A program made the position numbers and the translations under genes. A DNA stretch of 19,361 nucleotides from an uncultured Collinsella sp. (GTDB lineage Bacteria > Actinomycetota > Coriobacteriia > Coriobacteriales > Coriobacteriaceae): positions 1-19,361 of the forward strand of contig UQNU01000047.1 in assembly GCA_900542555.1 (NCBI GenBank). Direction: 5' to 3'. Positions 5,589 to 12,975 of this stretch are shown piece after piece. Position 1 is the first letter of the stretch. The number at the start of each line of letters is the position of its first letter. A model generated the notes under the pieces. That model saw only the letters and a program-made list of their open reading frames with translations. It had not been told where the DNA came from and did no database searches.

Positions 5589-8081
5589 TTAGCTAATTCC
5601 CACAAACATGCAGCCCGAGGTGGCGCCGCGCAGGCGGGCGGCGGGCTTGCGGCCGGCCTGTGCTGCTTCGACGGCACGACGGACGCGGGCGACGGCACGG
5701 CCCACCTCATCTGTCTCGAGCAGCGTTCCGTCTACCATGAGACGACGCACGCCGGCATCGAGCAGCTGAGGAACCTGCGGCGTGAGGTCGATGGGGTAGG
5801 CGTCGTACAGGCGAGAGCGGCCATGGATGTCGGTGCGTACGGGCATGACCTTGCCGTCGATATTCTTGAGCGACAGCTTGCGGGCGCGCAGGCGGCAGTT
5901 AGCGCAATCGTGGATGCAGCCATTGGCCACCTGCAGGATGCAGTGCTCACTCGTCATAACGCGCGGGCGGCCGAACACAGTGATGCCCAGGGCTGCGGGC
6001 GCGGCGGTGCCAAGCGAGACGATCTCGTCGAGCGTGATCTCGGGCGAGAGCCAAAACGCACCGGCTCCGCGCTCGGCAAGTGCCTCCATGCAGGGCGTGT
6101 TATGCACCGGCAGGCAAGAGCGAATCTCGGCCGTGGCGCCAACCTGGGCGGCCAGGGCAAGCTCAGAGATGTTGCCAATAGCGACCGTGGCGCCGGCAAC
6201 AACCCACGGGTCGACGCGTACGTGGTCAACGGCGCGGCAGACCTCGTCGAGCACGGGCACGATACCCTGCTCAAATGCATCGGCAGGGGAGAGTCCGACA
6301 GCCTCGAGCGCGTCGGTGGTCATATAGATGCGCGTTGCACCCTCCGCGCGGGCTGCCTCGGCGGCCTCGAGCGAGGTGACGGTGGCGCAGATCTGCGGCT
6401 CGTCGCGGTAGTGCTTGGGCATGGGGCGCGTACATTTGTCGAGCACCGGCAACTCGAGCGTTTTTGCGCGCTCCTCGTACGGTGCCAGGATGGCCTCTTC
6501 CAGCGCCTTACAAGCGGCGGCGCGCACCTTGTGCACGGCGGAGAAGCTCATGCCGCAGCCCTCATCGAGCGCCACATCAAAGCTCGCGGCCTCAAAGGGA
6601 GAGGAGCCCATGCGCCCGACGTGCTCAACCAGATCGGATGCCTCGACGGCGCGGGTCTTGGCTGCCTCGACGGTGAAGCCCGTGGCGGTGGCGGTGAGCG
6701 CGGGGTTGTCACAGCAGGTGAGTGTGACAGTAAACGGCTCGCCCAGGCGCGCCACGACGGACACGTCAACAGCTCGGCGGCGCAGCACATCGCGCTTGAG
6801 CGCGGCGCCGGCGGCGTCGATGGCGCGCTGACTGCGAATCACGCGGACGCGGCAGCCCTCGGGCATGCTGCGGGGCACGCGACATTCGATGATGTCGCCG
6901 GCGGCGGCATCATCGGCGGCAATGGTGGTCAGGAACTGGTCAAATTCGTTATCGTGGCGAAGCTCCAGCAGGTCGCCCTTGCCCACGGGCTCAAACAGCT
7001 CAATGCGGGCGATGGCAGCGCGGCGACGGCGGTCGTCGGGTTTGAGCCCGCGCACATCGCGGTTGGCCAGACGGCTGCCCAGCACCGTGCCTACGATCTG
7101 GCCGCGGTTGTTGGATCGCTCGTAACTCATCATCTCGTCGCCCGAGGTGCCGTCCTGATAGGCGTGCGTAAAGTCGCGGTTAAAGCAACGCTTGAGCTGG
7201 CGCTGGCGGGCGGCCTCCTCGTCCTTGGCCACGGTGGCTCCGGCCAGCATATCGTCAATTTCGTGACGGTACACATCGACGATGGAGTACACGTAATCGG
7301 GCGCCTTCATGCGGCCTTCGAGCTTGAGCGATGCGGCACCGGCGTCATACAGACGGCGAACAAGCTGCGACGTGTTGGTGTCGCGCGGGCACAGCGCGCG
7401 CTCGCGACCGGCGGGGGAGAGCGAGCGGCCGTTCTCGTCGATCAGCTCGTAGGGCAGACGACAGGGCTGGGCGCACATGCCGCGGTTGGCCGATCGTCCC
7501 GCCATGGCAAAGCTCGAAAGCAGGCACAGGCCCGAGTAGCAAAAGCAGATGGCGCCATGGCTAAAGACCTCAAGGTCCACATCGGGCGCGGCGTCGTGGA
7601 TGGCGGCGATCTCGTCGATGGAGAGCTCGCGCGAGAGAGTCACGCGGTCGGCGCCCTGCTCGCGGCACCAAAGGGTTCCGCGGTCGTCGTGGATGTTCGC
7701 CTGGGTCGAGATATGTGCCTCGATGCCGGGCATGGTGCGCTTGACCTCAAAGAACAGACCCCAGTCCTGGATAATGAAGGCATCGGCGCCCAGCGTGGAG
7801 CAGCGATGGATGAGTTGCAGCGCATCGCCCATCTCGGACTGCTTGATGACGATGTTGACCGTGACGTAGACGCGTGACCCGGCTAGATGCGCGGCGCGGC
7901 AGGCCTGCTCAAAGGCCTCATCGGTAAAGTTGGTGGCCTTGCGGCGAGCGTTGAAGCTGCCCATGCCGCAGTAGATGGCGTCTGCCCCCGCGGCGAGTGC
8001 GGCGGCAAAGGGCTCGGGCCCTCCGGCGGGCGCCAAAAGCTCGGGTCTGCGGTTGGTGGTTCGACTGGCGGTTGCGGTCAT
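5589..8081 (-). CDS. U32 family protein (RlhA/YhbU type) with DUF3656-like region
   Basis: An 830-aa protein annotated in the family as a peptidase, although the studied E. coli relative RlhA is an rRNA cytidine hydroxylase (23S C2501). The N-terminal part begins PELLAPAGGPEPFAAALAAG (13-32), has AIYCGM (35-40), and contains the U32 signature EVFSHGAICFCYSGLCLLS (171-189), followed by Cys203 and Cys207. These cysteines are the likely iron-sulphur ligands. A middle region of roughly residues 300-550 fits the DUF3656 insert. The C-terminal part has a second TIM-barrel-like half with several Cys (ANGCIHDCANCRLR). The length exceeds E. coli RlhA (about 650 aa). The start is ATG with AAAGG upstream. 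It is the first gene of an operon with the downstream pseudouridine synthase, supporting an RNA-modification role. Confidence 0.88.
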   Translation of the reverse strand: MTATASRTTNRRPELLAPAGGPEPFAAALAAGADAIYCGMGSFNARRKATNFTDEAFEQACRAAHLAGSRVYVTVNIVIKQSEMGDALQLIHRCSTLGADAFIIQDWGLFFEVKRTMPGIEAHISTQANIHDDRGTLWCREQGADRVTLSRELSIDEIAAIHDAAPDVDLEVFSHGAICFCYSGLCLLSSFAMAGRSANRGMCAQPCRLPYELIDENGRSLSPAGRERALCPRDTNTSQLVRRLYDAGAASLKLEGRMKAPDYVYSIVDVYRHEIDDMLAGATVAKDEEAARQRQLKRCFNRDFTHAYQDGTSGDEMMSYERSNNRGQIVGTVLGSRLANRDVRGLKPDDRRRRAAIARIELFEPVGKGDLLELRHDNEFDQFLTTIAADDAAAGDIIECRVPRSMPEGCRVRVIRSQRAIDAAGAALKRDVLRRRAVDVSVVARLGEPFTVTLTCCDNPALTATATGFTVEAAKTRAVEASDLVEHVGRMGSSPFEAASFDVALDEGCGMSFSAVHKVRAAACKALEEAILAPYEERAKTLELPVLDKCTRPMPKHYRDEPQICATVTSLEAAEAARAEGATRIYMTTDALEAVGLSPADAFEQGIVPVLDEVCRAVDHVRVDPWVVAGATVAIGNISELALAAQVGATAEIRSCLPVHNTPCMEALAERGAGAFWLSPEITLDEIVSLGTAAPAALGITVFGRPRVMTSEHCILQVANGCIHDCANCRLRARKLSLKNIDGKVMPVRTDIHGRSRLYDAYPIDLTPQVPQLLDAGVRRLMVDGTLLETDEVGRAVARVRRAVEAAQAGRKPAARLRGATSGCMFVGIS

Positions 8082-8263
8082 ATCCTGCCTTTCAAAATGC
8101 TCAGATATTCAAAAGTATAGTGGTGCCGTTGCGGCAGGCGATGCCCGTGCTCCAAGCGGGATAAAGTCTTCAGCAGCTTGGGCTGGCTGACCCCGTGGAG
8201 AACCGTTCAGCTGCCAACGGGCGCCGTTGGGCGATAAAATATTCTCTCCAGCTGATAATATTC

Positions 8264-8292
8264 TTGCATCAAACAGAAACCTTGAGTACTAT
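8264..8292 (+). promoter_or_regulatory. Candidate promoter of ridA
   Basis: TTGCAT (8264-8269) is followed by a 17-base spacer and TACTAT (8287-8292); each box matches its sigma-70 consensus at 4 of 6 positions. The predicted start lies about 80 bases before the ridA ATG. The same intergenic region (8082-8381) must also drive the minus-strand U32 gene: its best -10-like element is TATACT (complement of 8114-8119), without a convincing -35. A 7-bp inverted repeat, CCAACGG/CCGTTGG (8214-8230), lies between them. Confidence 0.35.
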
Positions 8293-8381
8293 CCCAAATC
8301 AAGCGCGGTGTTCAGACCGAATTGTGCCTCCCGGTGCGAACGCCGCGCTCACGCTCTCTATCTGATCGTAAGGAGAAAAAC

Positions 8382-8759
8382 ATGAGCAAGACCGTCGTGT
8401 CTTCCGATAACGCACCCGCAGCCATCGGACCGTATTCCCCCGGTATCCAGACCGGCAACATGGTGTTCCTGTCCGGCCAGCTGGGCATCGACCCCACAAC
8501 TGGCAAGATGCCCGAGGGCGTCGAGGCCCAGGCCAAGCAGTCCCTTGCTAACGTCGAGGCCCTGCTGACTGCCGTCGGCGCTACGTTTGCCGATGTCGTC
8601 AAGACCACGGTCTACCTGGCCGACATTGCCGACTTCGCTGCCGTGAACGAGATCTACGCCTCCAAGTTCGAGGCCCCGTTCCCCGCGCGCAGCGCTTTCC
8701 AGGTTGCCGCCCTTCCGGCTGGCGGTCTGGTCGAGATCGAGGTCGTCGCTGCTCTCTAA
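8382..8759 (+). CDS. ridA: RidA family reactive enamine/imine deaminase
   Basis: A 125-aa YjgF/YER057c/UK114 protein. RidA hydrolyses reactive enamines/imines such as 2-aminoacrylate, protecting PLP enzymes. Family marks seen: AAIGPYSPG (13-21), FLSGQLGIDPTTG (29-41), VVKTTVYLADIADF (72-85), and PARSAFQVAALP (101-112) containing the substrate-carboxylate Arg103, ending with VEIEVVAAL (117-125). The start at 8382 is chosen because AAGGAG (8370-8375) lies 6 nt upstream and it gives the normal length; an in-frame ATG 60 bases further upstream would add a non-conserved lead. It is monocistronic, closed by a strong hairpin terminator. The nearby purine locus suggests a possible link to aminoacrylate formed downstream of purine breakdown, but that is only inference. 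Confidence 0.95.
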   Translation: MSKTVVSSDNAPAAIGPYSPGIQTGNMVFLSGQLGIDPTTGKMPEGVEAQAKQSLANVEALLTAVGATFADVVKTTVYLADIADFAAVNEIYASKFEAPFPARSAFQVAALPAGGLVEIEVVAAL

Positions 8760-8789
8760 GGCGTTGGCAACAACTAAACATGACATGCA

Positions 8790-8828
8790 AAAAGACCCTG
8801 CAGCGCGTGCGAGCTGCAGGGTCTTTTG
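8790..8828. terminator. Bidirectional terminator between ridA and the convergent regulator gene
   Basis: AAAAGACCCTGCAG (8790-8803) pairs perfectly with CTGCAGGGTCTTTT (8814-8827), a 14-bp stem with a 10-base loop. The A-run on one side and T-run on the other let it act on both strands, ending ridA on plus and the YheO-type regulator gene on minus. Confidence 0.92.
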
Positions 8829-8871
8829 TTAAGTGACGGATCGCTTGTGGAGCCGCGCTCCATTTTGCTCG

Positions 8872-9528
8872 TTAGCCCTCCTTGCGAACTTTTTGCAGGT
8901 AGCGGTAGACGCTGGGCTCCGAGATGCCCAGCGCGGTGGCGGCGCAGGCAACAGCGCCCTTGAGCATGAACACCCCGTTGCCGTTGAGGTGGCGAATGAC
9001 GTCCACGCGGTCGCTCTGACCAAGCGACGCTACATCCAGCCCACGCGCGCTCAGCAACTCGGCAATGCTGCGGTCGATGAGCTCCTGTGTAGACTCCGAA
9101 AGGCTTTCGACCTCGATAGGGGCGGGCTCCGTGCGCGTCGGCGCCGCGTCGAAGCACGCCATGAGCTGCTGCGCCATGGCGTTGATGGAGCGCACGGTCG
9201 AGAGGTCGGTGTTGACGCAGAGCATGCCGACGATCTCGTCATTCTCGCGGATAAAGTATGTCGCTGACTCCAACGTCTTGCCGCCGGCACCGCGCCCCTC
9301 GTAGCCCGTAATAAACGGCAGGTCGCGATACTTGGGGTCGTGCATGATCTTGAGTGCCAGATCGGTGGCGGGGCCGCCGACCTTGCGGCCGCTCACGATG
9401 CCGTTGCGAATATCGACGATGGCGTGGTCGGGATCCGAGAAATCGTGCAGCACGATTTCGCTGTTTTTGCCGAGTATCTGCTCCAGAAAATCGACCATCG
9501 GCAAAAAGCGACGTACGGTCTCGTTCAC
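8872..9528 (-). CDS. YheO/DauR-type PAS and helix-turn-helix transcriptional regulator
   Basis: A 218-aa regulator. The first ~115 residues form the YheO-like PAS sensor: RRFLPMVDFLEQILGKNSEIVLHDFSDPDHAIVDIRNG, GRKVGGPATDLAL, and the ATYFIRENDEIVGMLCVN strand pair. The last ~55 residues are a DauR-type helix-turn-helix, including FMLKGAVACAATALGISEPS and VYRYLQKVRKEG. The start is taken as GTG at 9528 because AAAGGAG lies 6 nt upstream and the protein then begins just before the conserved PAS domain; an upstream in-frame ATG would add 47 unconserved residues. Family members such as DauR control amino-acid catabolic genes in response to a ligand. It is divergent from the purine permease gene across a shared 352-nt region, so it probably controls the purine locus and itself. 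The ligand is unknown. Confidence 0.88.
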   Translation of the reverse strand: MNETVRRFLPMVDFLEQILGKNSEIVLHDFSDPDHAIVDIRNGIVSGRKVGGPATDLALKIMHDPKYRDLPFITGYEGRGAGGKTLESATYFIRENDEIVGMLCVNTDLSTVRSINAMAQQLMACFDAAPTRTEPAPIEVESLSESTQELIDRSIAELLSARGLDVASLGQSDRVDVIRHLNGNGVFMLKGAVACAATALGISEPSVYRYLQKVRKEG

Positions 9529-9880
9529 GGGCAACTCCTTTGGGTGAAATCGGAAATGTTCATAACAATTTTTTCTCATAGTAACACGCTGCCCATCATC
9601 CCGTATATCCGCAGGTATATTGCGTAATGCAGACGAACGGTAGGAATTTAGCGGTAAACGGTTGACCAAAAGAAATGTTAGATGTTATTTTGACCAGACA
9701 CTTTCCTGACCTGCGGAAATGCGTTATTTCAGCTGAAGAATAGTCTGATAACAAAAAATTATTATTGAGAATGAGAATCATCTTTAATACGATATGCAAT
9801 GAAGGCACAACCTCAACCCCGCACTGCGTCACAATAGAGCGTTAGATGCGAAAACAACTACTTCGAGGATTGGTGGTCAA
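9529..9880. promoter_or_regulatory. Divergent control region between the regulator and the purine permease
   Basis: No gene is seen in these 352 bases, which are clearly AT-richer than the flanking genes. TTGACCA occurs at 9662-9668 and 9690-9696 in direct orientation 28 bp apart, and its complement TGGTCAA lies at 9874-9880 immediately before the permease ATG. A promoter-like pair is at 9765-9793. These repeats are candidate sites for the divergently encoded regulator. I found no match to purine or molybdenum-cofactor riboswitch cores by eye. Confidence 0.5.
9765..9793 (+). promoter_or_regulatory. Candidate promoter of the purine locus, overlapping a Fur-box-like palindrome
   Basis: TTGAGA (9765-9770, 5 of 6 matches to TTGACA) is followed by a 17-base spacer and TACGAT (9788-9793, 4 of 6 matches to TATAAT), giving a 5' leader of about 80 bases. 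TGAGAATGAGAATCA (9766-9780) overlaps the -35 and spacer and matches the 7-1-7 Fur consensus TGATAAT-N-ATTATCA at 11 of 14 positions. Iron control of an Fe-S-rich pathway would make sense, but both calls are by eye. Confidence 0.4.
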
Positions 9881-11275
9881 ATGACCCAGGAGACGGTTAC
9901 GAACGGCACTGAAGCCCTGTTCACTCGCGAAGGCATGCCTCCCGTTAAGGAAATGATCCCGTGTGCCCTTCAACACGTACTGGCATCGTTTGCCGGCATC
10001 ATTACCCCGGCGGTCATCATGGCCGGCGTCTACGGCTTTAATAGCCAGCAGAGCACCGACATCATCCAGGTCGCCCTCATTCTTTCGGCGATCGATACGG
10101 CCCTTCAGGCCTTCGCTCCCTTCCGTCGCATCGGCGGCGGCCTGCCCATCGTCATGGGCGTTTCGTTCGCGTTCCTGCCGGCCCTGCAGGCCATGGGTGC
10201 CTCGGGTTTTAGCTTTGGTGCGCTGCTGGGCGGCGAGATCGTCGGCGGCGCCGTCGCGGTCCTCTTTGGTCTGGCCTACAGCAAGATCAAGTGGCTGTTC
10301 CCGCCCGTCGTGACCGGTACGGTCATCTTCTCCATCGGCGTTTCGCTGTATCCCACGGCCGTCAAGTATATGGCCGGCGGTATGGGTACGCCGTTGTGGG
10401 GCACCCCGCAGGCATGGTGCGTCGCTCTCATCACCTTCGCCGTGGTCTTTGCGCTCGCCAACTTTGGCAAGGGCACGCTCAAGTTGGGCTCTGTGTTCTT
10501 TGGCATGATCGTTGGTATGATCGTCTCCATCCCCTTTGGCATGATCGACTTCTCCAGCGTCGCCACCGCTCAGGTCTTCGCCCTTCCCAAGCTCATGCCC
10601 TACGCGCTCGAGTTTGATCCCGAGGTCTGCATTACCCTCGCCGTCGTGTTCCCCATGGTTGCTATCCAGGTTATCGGTGACGTCTCCGCCGCCTGCCTGG
10701 GCTCCATCGACCGTATGCCCACCGAGCGCGAGCTCTCCGGCGCTATCGTGTCCCAGGGCCTCACCTCTATGGTCGGCGGCCTGCTGGGCGGTCTTCCCAC
10801 CAGCGCCCTTGGCCAGAACGTGGGCATCATCTGCTCCAACAAAGTCGTCAACAAGTGGGTCTTTGTGATCATCGCGGCCGTCTTTGCCATCGCCGGTCTG
10901 TTCCCGCAGCTCTCTGCCGTCCTTTCCGCTATCCCGCAGCCCGTCATCGGCGGCGCGACCGTCGGCGTCTTTGGCACCATCACCATGAACGGCGTGCGCA
11001 TGTTCACCCGCGAGGGCCTCACGCAGCGCACTACCACTATCGTCGGCACCTCCGTCGTCTTTGGCCTGGGTATCTGGATGGCCAGCGGTTGCCTTGCCGG
11101 CGAGGGTATGCCCGCCTGGGTGTCCACCGTCATCGGATCCAATGCCGTAACCCCCACCGCCATCATGGCCATTGTCCTTAACCTGATCCTTCCGCAGACG
11201 CCGGTCGTGGCTCAGCACATCGATGCTGCCAAGGACGCTGCCGTGGATCTGGTCTTGCCCGAGAGCAAGAAGTAA
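9881..11275 (+). CDS. NCS2 family purine (xanthine/uric acid-type) permease
   Basis: A 464-aa integral membrane protein with about 14 hydrophobic segments, the normal size for nucleobase-cation symporter-2 proteins. ALQHVLASFAG (29-39) carries the conserved TM1 His32. The NCS2 signature region is QNVGIICSNK (312-321), and VAIQVIGDVSA (260-270) corresponds to TM8. Two substitutions stand out against the family pattern as I recall it: the Thr of the signature is Asn320, and the TM8 Glu position appears to be Gln263. The gene is followed at 195 nt by ssnA and belongs to the purine locus, so the substrate is probably xanthine, uric acid or a related purine; uracil is less likely. The Shine-Dalgarno is weak (GAGG, 12 nt from ATG). 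It is divergent from the PAS regulator. Confidence 0.9.
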   Translation: MTQETVTNGTEALFTREGMPPVKEMIPCALQHVLASFAGIITPAVIMAGVYGFNSQQSTDIIQVALILSAIDTALQAFAPFRRIGGGLPIVMGVSFAFLPALQAMGASGFSFGALLGGEIVGGAVAVLFGLAYSKIKWLFPPVVTGTVIFSIGVSLYPTAVKYMAGGMGTPLWGTPQAWCVALITFAVVFALANFGKGTLKLGSVFFGMIVGMIVSIPFGMIDFSSVATAQVFALPKLMPYALEFDPEVCITLAVVFPMVAIQVIGDVSAACLGSIDRMPTERELSGAIVSQGLTSMVGGLLGGLPTSALGQNVGIICSNKVVNKWVFVIIAAVFAIAGLFPQLSAVLSAIPQPVIGGATVGVFGTITMNGVRMFTREGLTQRTTTIVGTSVVFGLGIWMASGCLAGEGMPAWVSTVIGSNAVTPTAIMAIVLNLILPQTPVVAQHIDAAKDAAVDLVLPESKK

Positions 11276-11291
11276 CCAATTCGGTGCTATT

Positions 11292-11323
11292 CGTCGGCGG
11301 ACGCATCGCCTCGTCCGCCGACG
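11292..11323 (+). other. Strong hairpin after the permease gene, without U-tract
   Basis: CGTCGGCGGACG (11292-11303) pairs perfectly with CGTCCGCCGACG (11312-11323) around an 8-base loop. No T run follows, so it is more likely an mRNA 3'-end stabiliser or partial attenuator than a full terminator. Two weaker hairpins follow: CAAAGGG/CCCTTTG (11347-11365) and TCAGAGG/CCTCTGA (11428-11453), the latter just before the ssnA Shine-Dalgarno. Confidence 0.6.
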
Positions 11324-11470
11324 CCATGCGGCGCCAAGCCGCACTTCAAAGGGTTTGTCCCTTTGGTGAAGCGTTGACGGGAGAGGGCCCGTTTCCGGTG
11401 TAGGCCGGCGCTTCGCACTCCGCCATGTCAGAGGTGTCAAACCCCGCCTCTGATGTTGAAGGGAGCATCC

Positions 11471-12826
11471 ATGCTTCTGGTCGCTAACGGTTCCGTCTTT
11501 ACCCGCAACGCTCAGACCCCGTTCATTCCAAACGGTGCGGTCGCCATTGACGGAGATACGATCGTCGAAGTGGGCCCCGAGCGCGAGCTCAAGGCCAAGT
11601 ACCCGGATGCCGAGTACGTCGATGCCCGGGGCAACCTCATCATGCCCGGACTCATCAACTGCCACACCCACATCTACTCGGGTCTGGCCCGCGGCCTTGC
11701 CATTAAGGGCTGCAACCCCACCAACTTCCTGGAGAATCTTGAGCAGCAGTGGTGGAAGATCGACGACAACCTGACGCTCGACGGCACCAAGGCCAGCGCC
11801 TATGCCACGATTCTGGACTCCATCCGCGATGGCGTCACTACGATCTTCGATCATCACGCGAGCTTCTGTGAGATCCCGGGAAGCCTCTTTACCATTAAGG
11901 ATGCAGCTCAGGAGCTGGGCATGCGTTCGTGCCTGTGCTACGAGGTTTCCGATCGCCGTGCCCAGGAAAAATGCGACCAGGCCATTGCCGAGAACGCCGA
12001 ATTTGCCCAGTGGGCCGCCAAGGAGCGTCGCGATAACGACAACCACATGATCGCCGCCATGTTTGGCGGACATGCTACCTTTACGCTTTCGGACGAGACC
12101 ATGGATAAGATGGCCGAGGCCAACAACGGCCTGACCGGCTTCCACATCCACGTGTGCGAGGGCATGAATGACGTGTGGGACTCCCGTCTCAACCGCGGTG
12201 GCATCAGCCCCGTCGAGCGCCTGCTGCAGCACAACCTGCTGGGTCCCGACACCATGCTCGGCCACTGCATCCACGTGACGCCTGCCGAGATGGATATCGT
12301 CAAGGAGTCCGGCACTTGGCTGGTCAACAACCCCGAATCCAATATGGGCAACGCCGTGGGCTGCGCCCCCGTGCTCGAGTTCTTCCGCCGCGGCATCCCC
12401 GTGTGCATGGGCACCGACGCCTACACCCACGATATGCTCGAGAGCCTTAAGGTCTTCCTGATCATTCAGCGCCACAACGCCGCCATGCCCAACGTGGGCT
12501 GGTGCGAGGCCATGACGATGCTGTTCGAGAACAACGCCAAGATGGCGAGCAAGTACTTCGATCGCAAGCTCGGTGTGCTCGAGGCCGGCGCTGCCGCCGA
12601 CGTTATCGTTATGGACTACAAGCCCTTTACGCCGCTGAGCGAGGAGAACATCGACGGTCACATGCTCTTTGGCATGATGGGCAAAAACTGCCGCACCACC
12701 ATCATCAACGGCCGCGTCCTGTACAAGGATCGCGAGTTTATCGGTATCGATGAGGACAAGATCAACGCGTGGACCATGGCCGAGTCCAAGAAGCTCTGGA
12801 GCACGCTCAACGATCGCACCTACTAA
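11471..12826 (+). CDS. ssnA: SsnA-type putative aminohydrolase (amidohydrolase superfamily)
   Basis: A 451-aa metal-dependent hydrolase related to guanine deaminase and other amidohydrolases. The metal-site motifs are all present: HTH (His65, His67) in LINCHTHIYSGLARG, FHIHVCEG (His225/His227), GHCIHV (His265) and GTDAYTHDM (Asp316), with NNPESNMGNAVG (286-297) before the last. The start is ATG at 11471 with GAAGGGAG 5 nt upstream; an in-frame ATG 18 bases earlier lacks this spacing. In E. coli ssnA lies next to ygfK and xdhD and belongs to the gene set linked to anaerobic purine/uric-acid use. It probably performs a deamination or hydrolytic step on a purine-derived ring. It sits 149 nt upstream of ygfK here, on the same strand. 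Confidence 0.93.
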   Translation: MLLVANGSVFTRNAQTPFIPNGAVAIDGDTIVEVGPERELKAKYPDAEYVDARGNLIMPGLINCHTHIYSGLARGLAIKGCNPTNFLENLEQQWWKIDDNLTLDGTKASAYATILDSIRDGVTTIFDHHASFCEIPGSLFTIKDAAQELGMRSCLCYEVSDRRAQEKCDQAIAENAEFAQWAAKERRDNDNHMIAAMFGGHATFTLSDETMDKMAEANNGLTGFHIHVCEGMNDVWDSRLNRGGISPVERLLQHNLLGPDTMLGHCIHVTPAEMDIVKESGTWLVNNPESNMGNAVGCAPVLEFFRRGIPVCMGTDAYTHDMLESLKVFLIIQRHNAAMPNVGWCEAMTMLFENNAKMASKYFDRKLGVLEAGAAADVIVMDYKPFTPLSEENIDGHMLFGMMGKNCRTTIINGRVLYKDREFIGIDEDKINAWTMAESKKLWSTLNDRTY

Positions 12827-12841
12827 TTCACAAGTAGATTC

Positions 12842-12877
12842 GCGCGCGTCGGATGTTTCGCCACATCCGGCGCGCGC
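12842..12877 (+). other. Very stable GC-rich hairpin between ssnA and ygfK
   Basis: Bases 12842-12856 pair with 12863-12877 (GCGCGCGTCGGATGT with ACATCCGGCGCGCGC), a 15-bp stem with a single G-T wobble and a six-base TTCGCC loop. No U-tract follows. It lies 15 nt after the ssnA stop, so transcript stabilisation or differential expression of the operon halves is plausible; this is inference. Confidence 0.6.
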
Positions 12878-12975
12878 ATAGGCGGCCTCCGCGGGGTCGC
12901 CGGCGCTGTGCTAGCGCTACACCGTATTTGCGCCCGCCGCGCGGTCTCGCCGGGCGTTACAGAGAGGAACTCATT

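Noticed and set aside
5823..7877. 684-codon open frame on the plus strand
   Set aside because: It is the antisense shadow of the U32-family gene and contains no recognisable motif.
9529..9669. Upstream ATG as the start of the PAS regulator gene
   Set aside because: The 47 extra residues are unconserved, while GTG at 9528 follows AAAGGAG at ideal spacing and directly precedes the PAS domain.
9794..9880. Purine or molybdenum-cofactor riboswitch in the permease leader
   Set aside because: No conserved aptamer core was recognisable in the leader of about 80 bases; a covariance-model search would settle it.
9842..12661. 939-codon open frame on the minus strand
   Set aside because: It lies opposite the permease and ssnA genes, has no recognisable domain, and its low-complexity Gly/Asp/His/Ala composition is typical of the antisense shadow of high-GC genes.
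12853..12975. Upstream ATG as the ygfK start
   Set aside because: It would add 41 Arg-rich residues read from the GC hairpin region; the ATG at 12976 has a Shine-Dalgarno and the conserved N-terminus.
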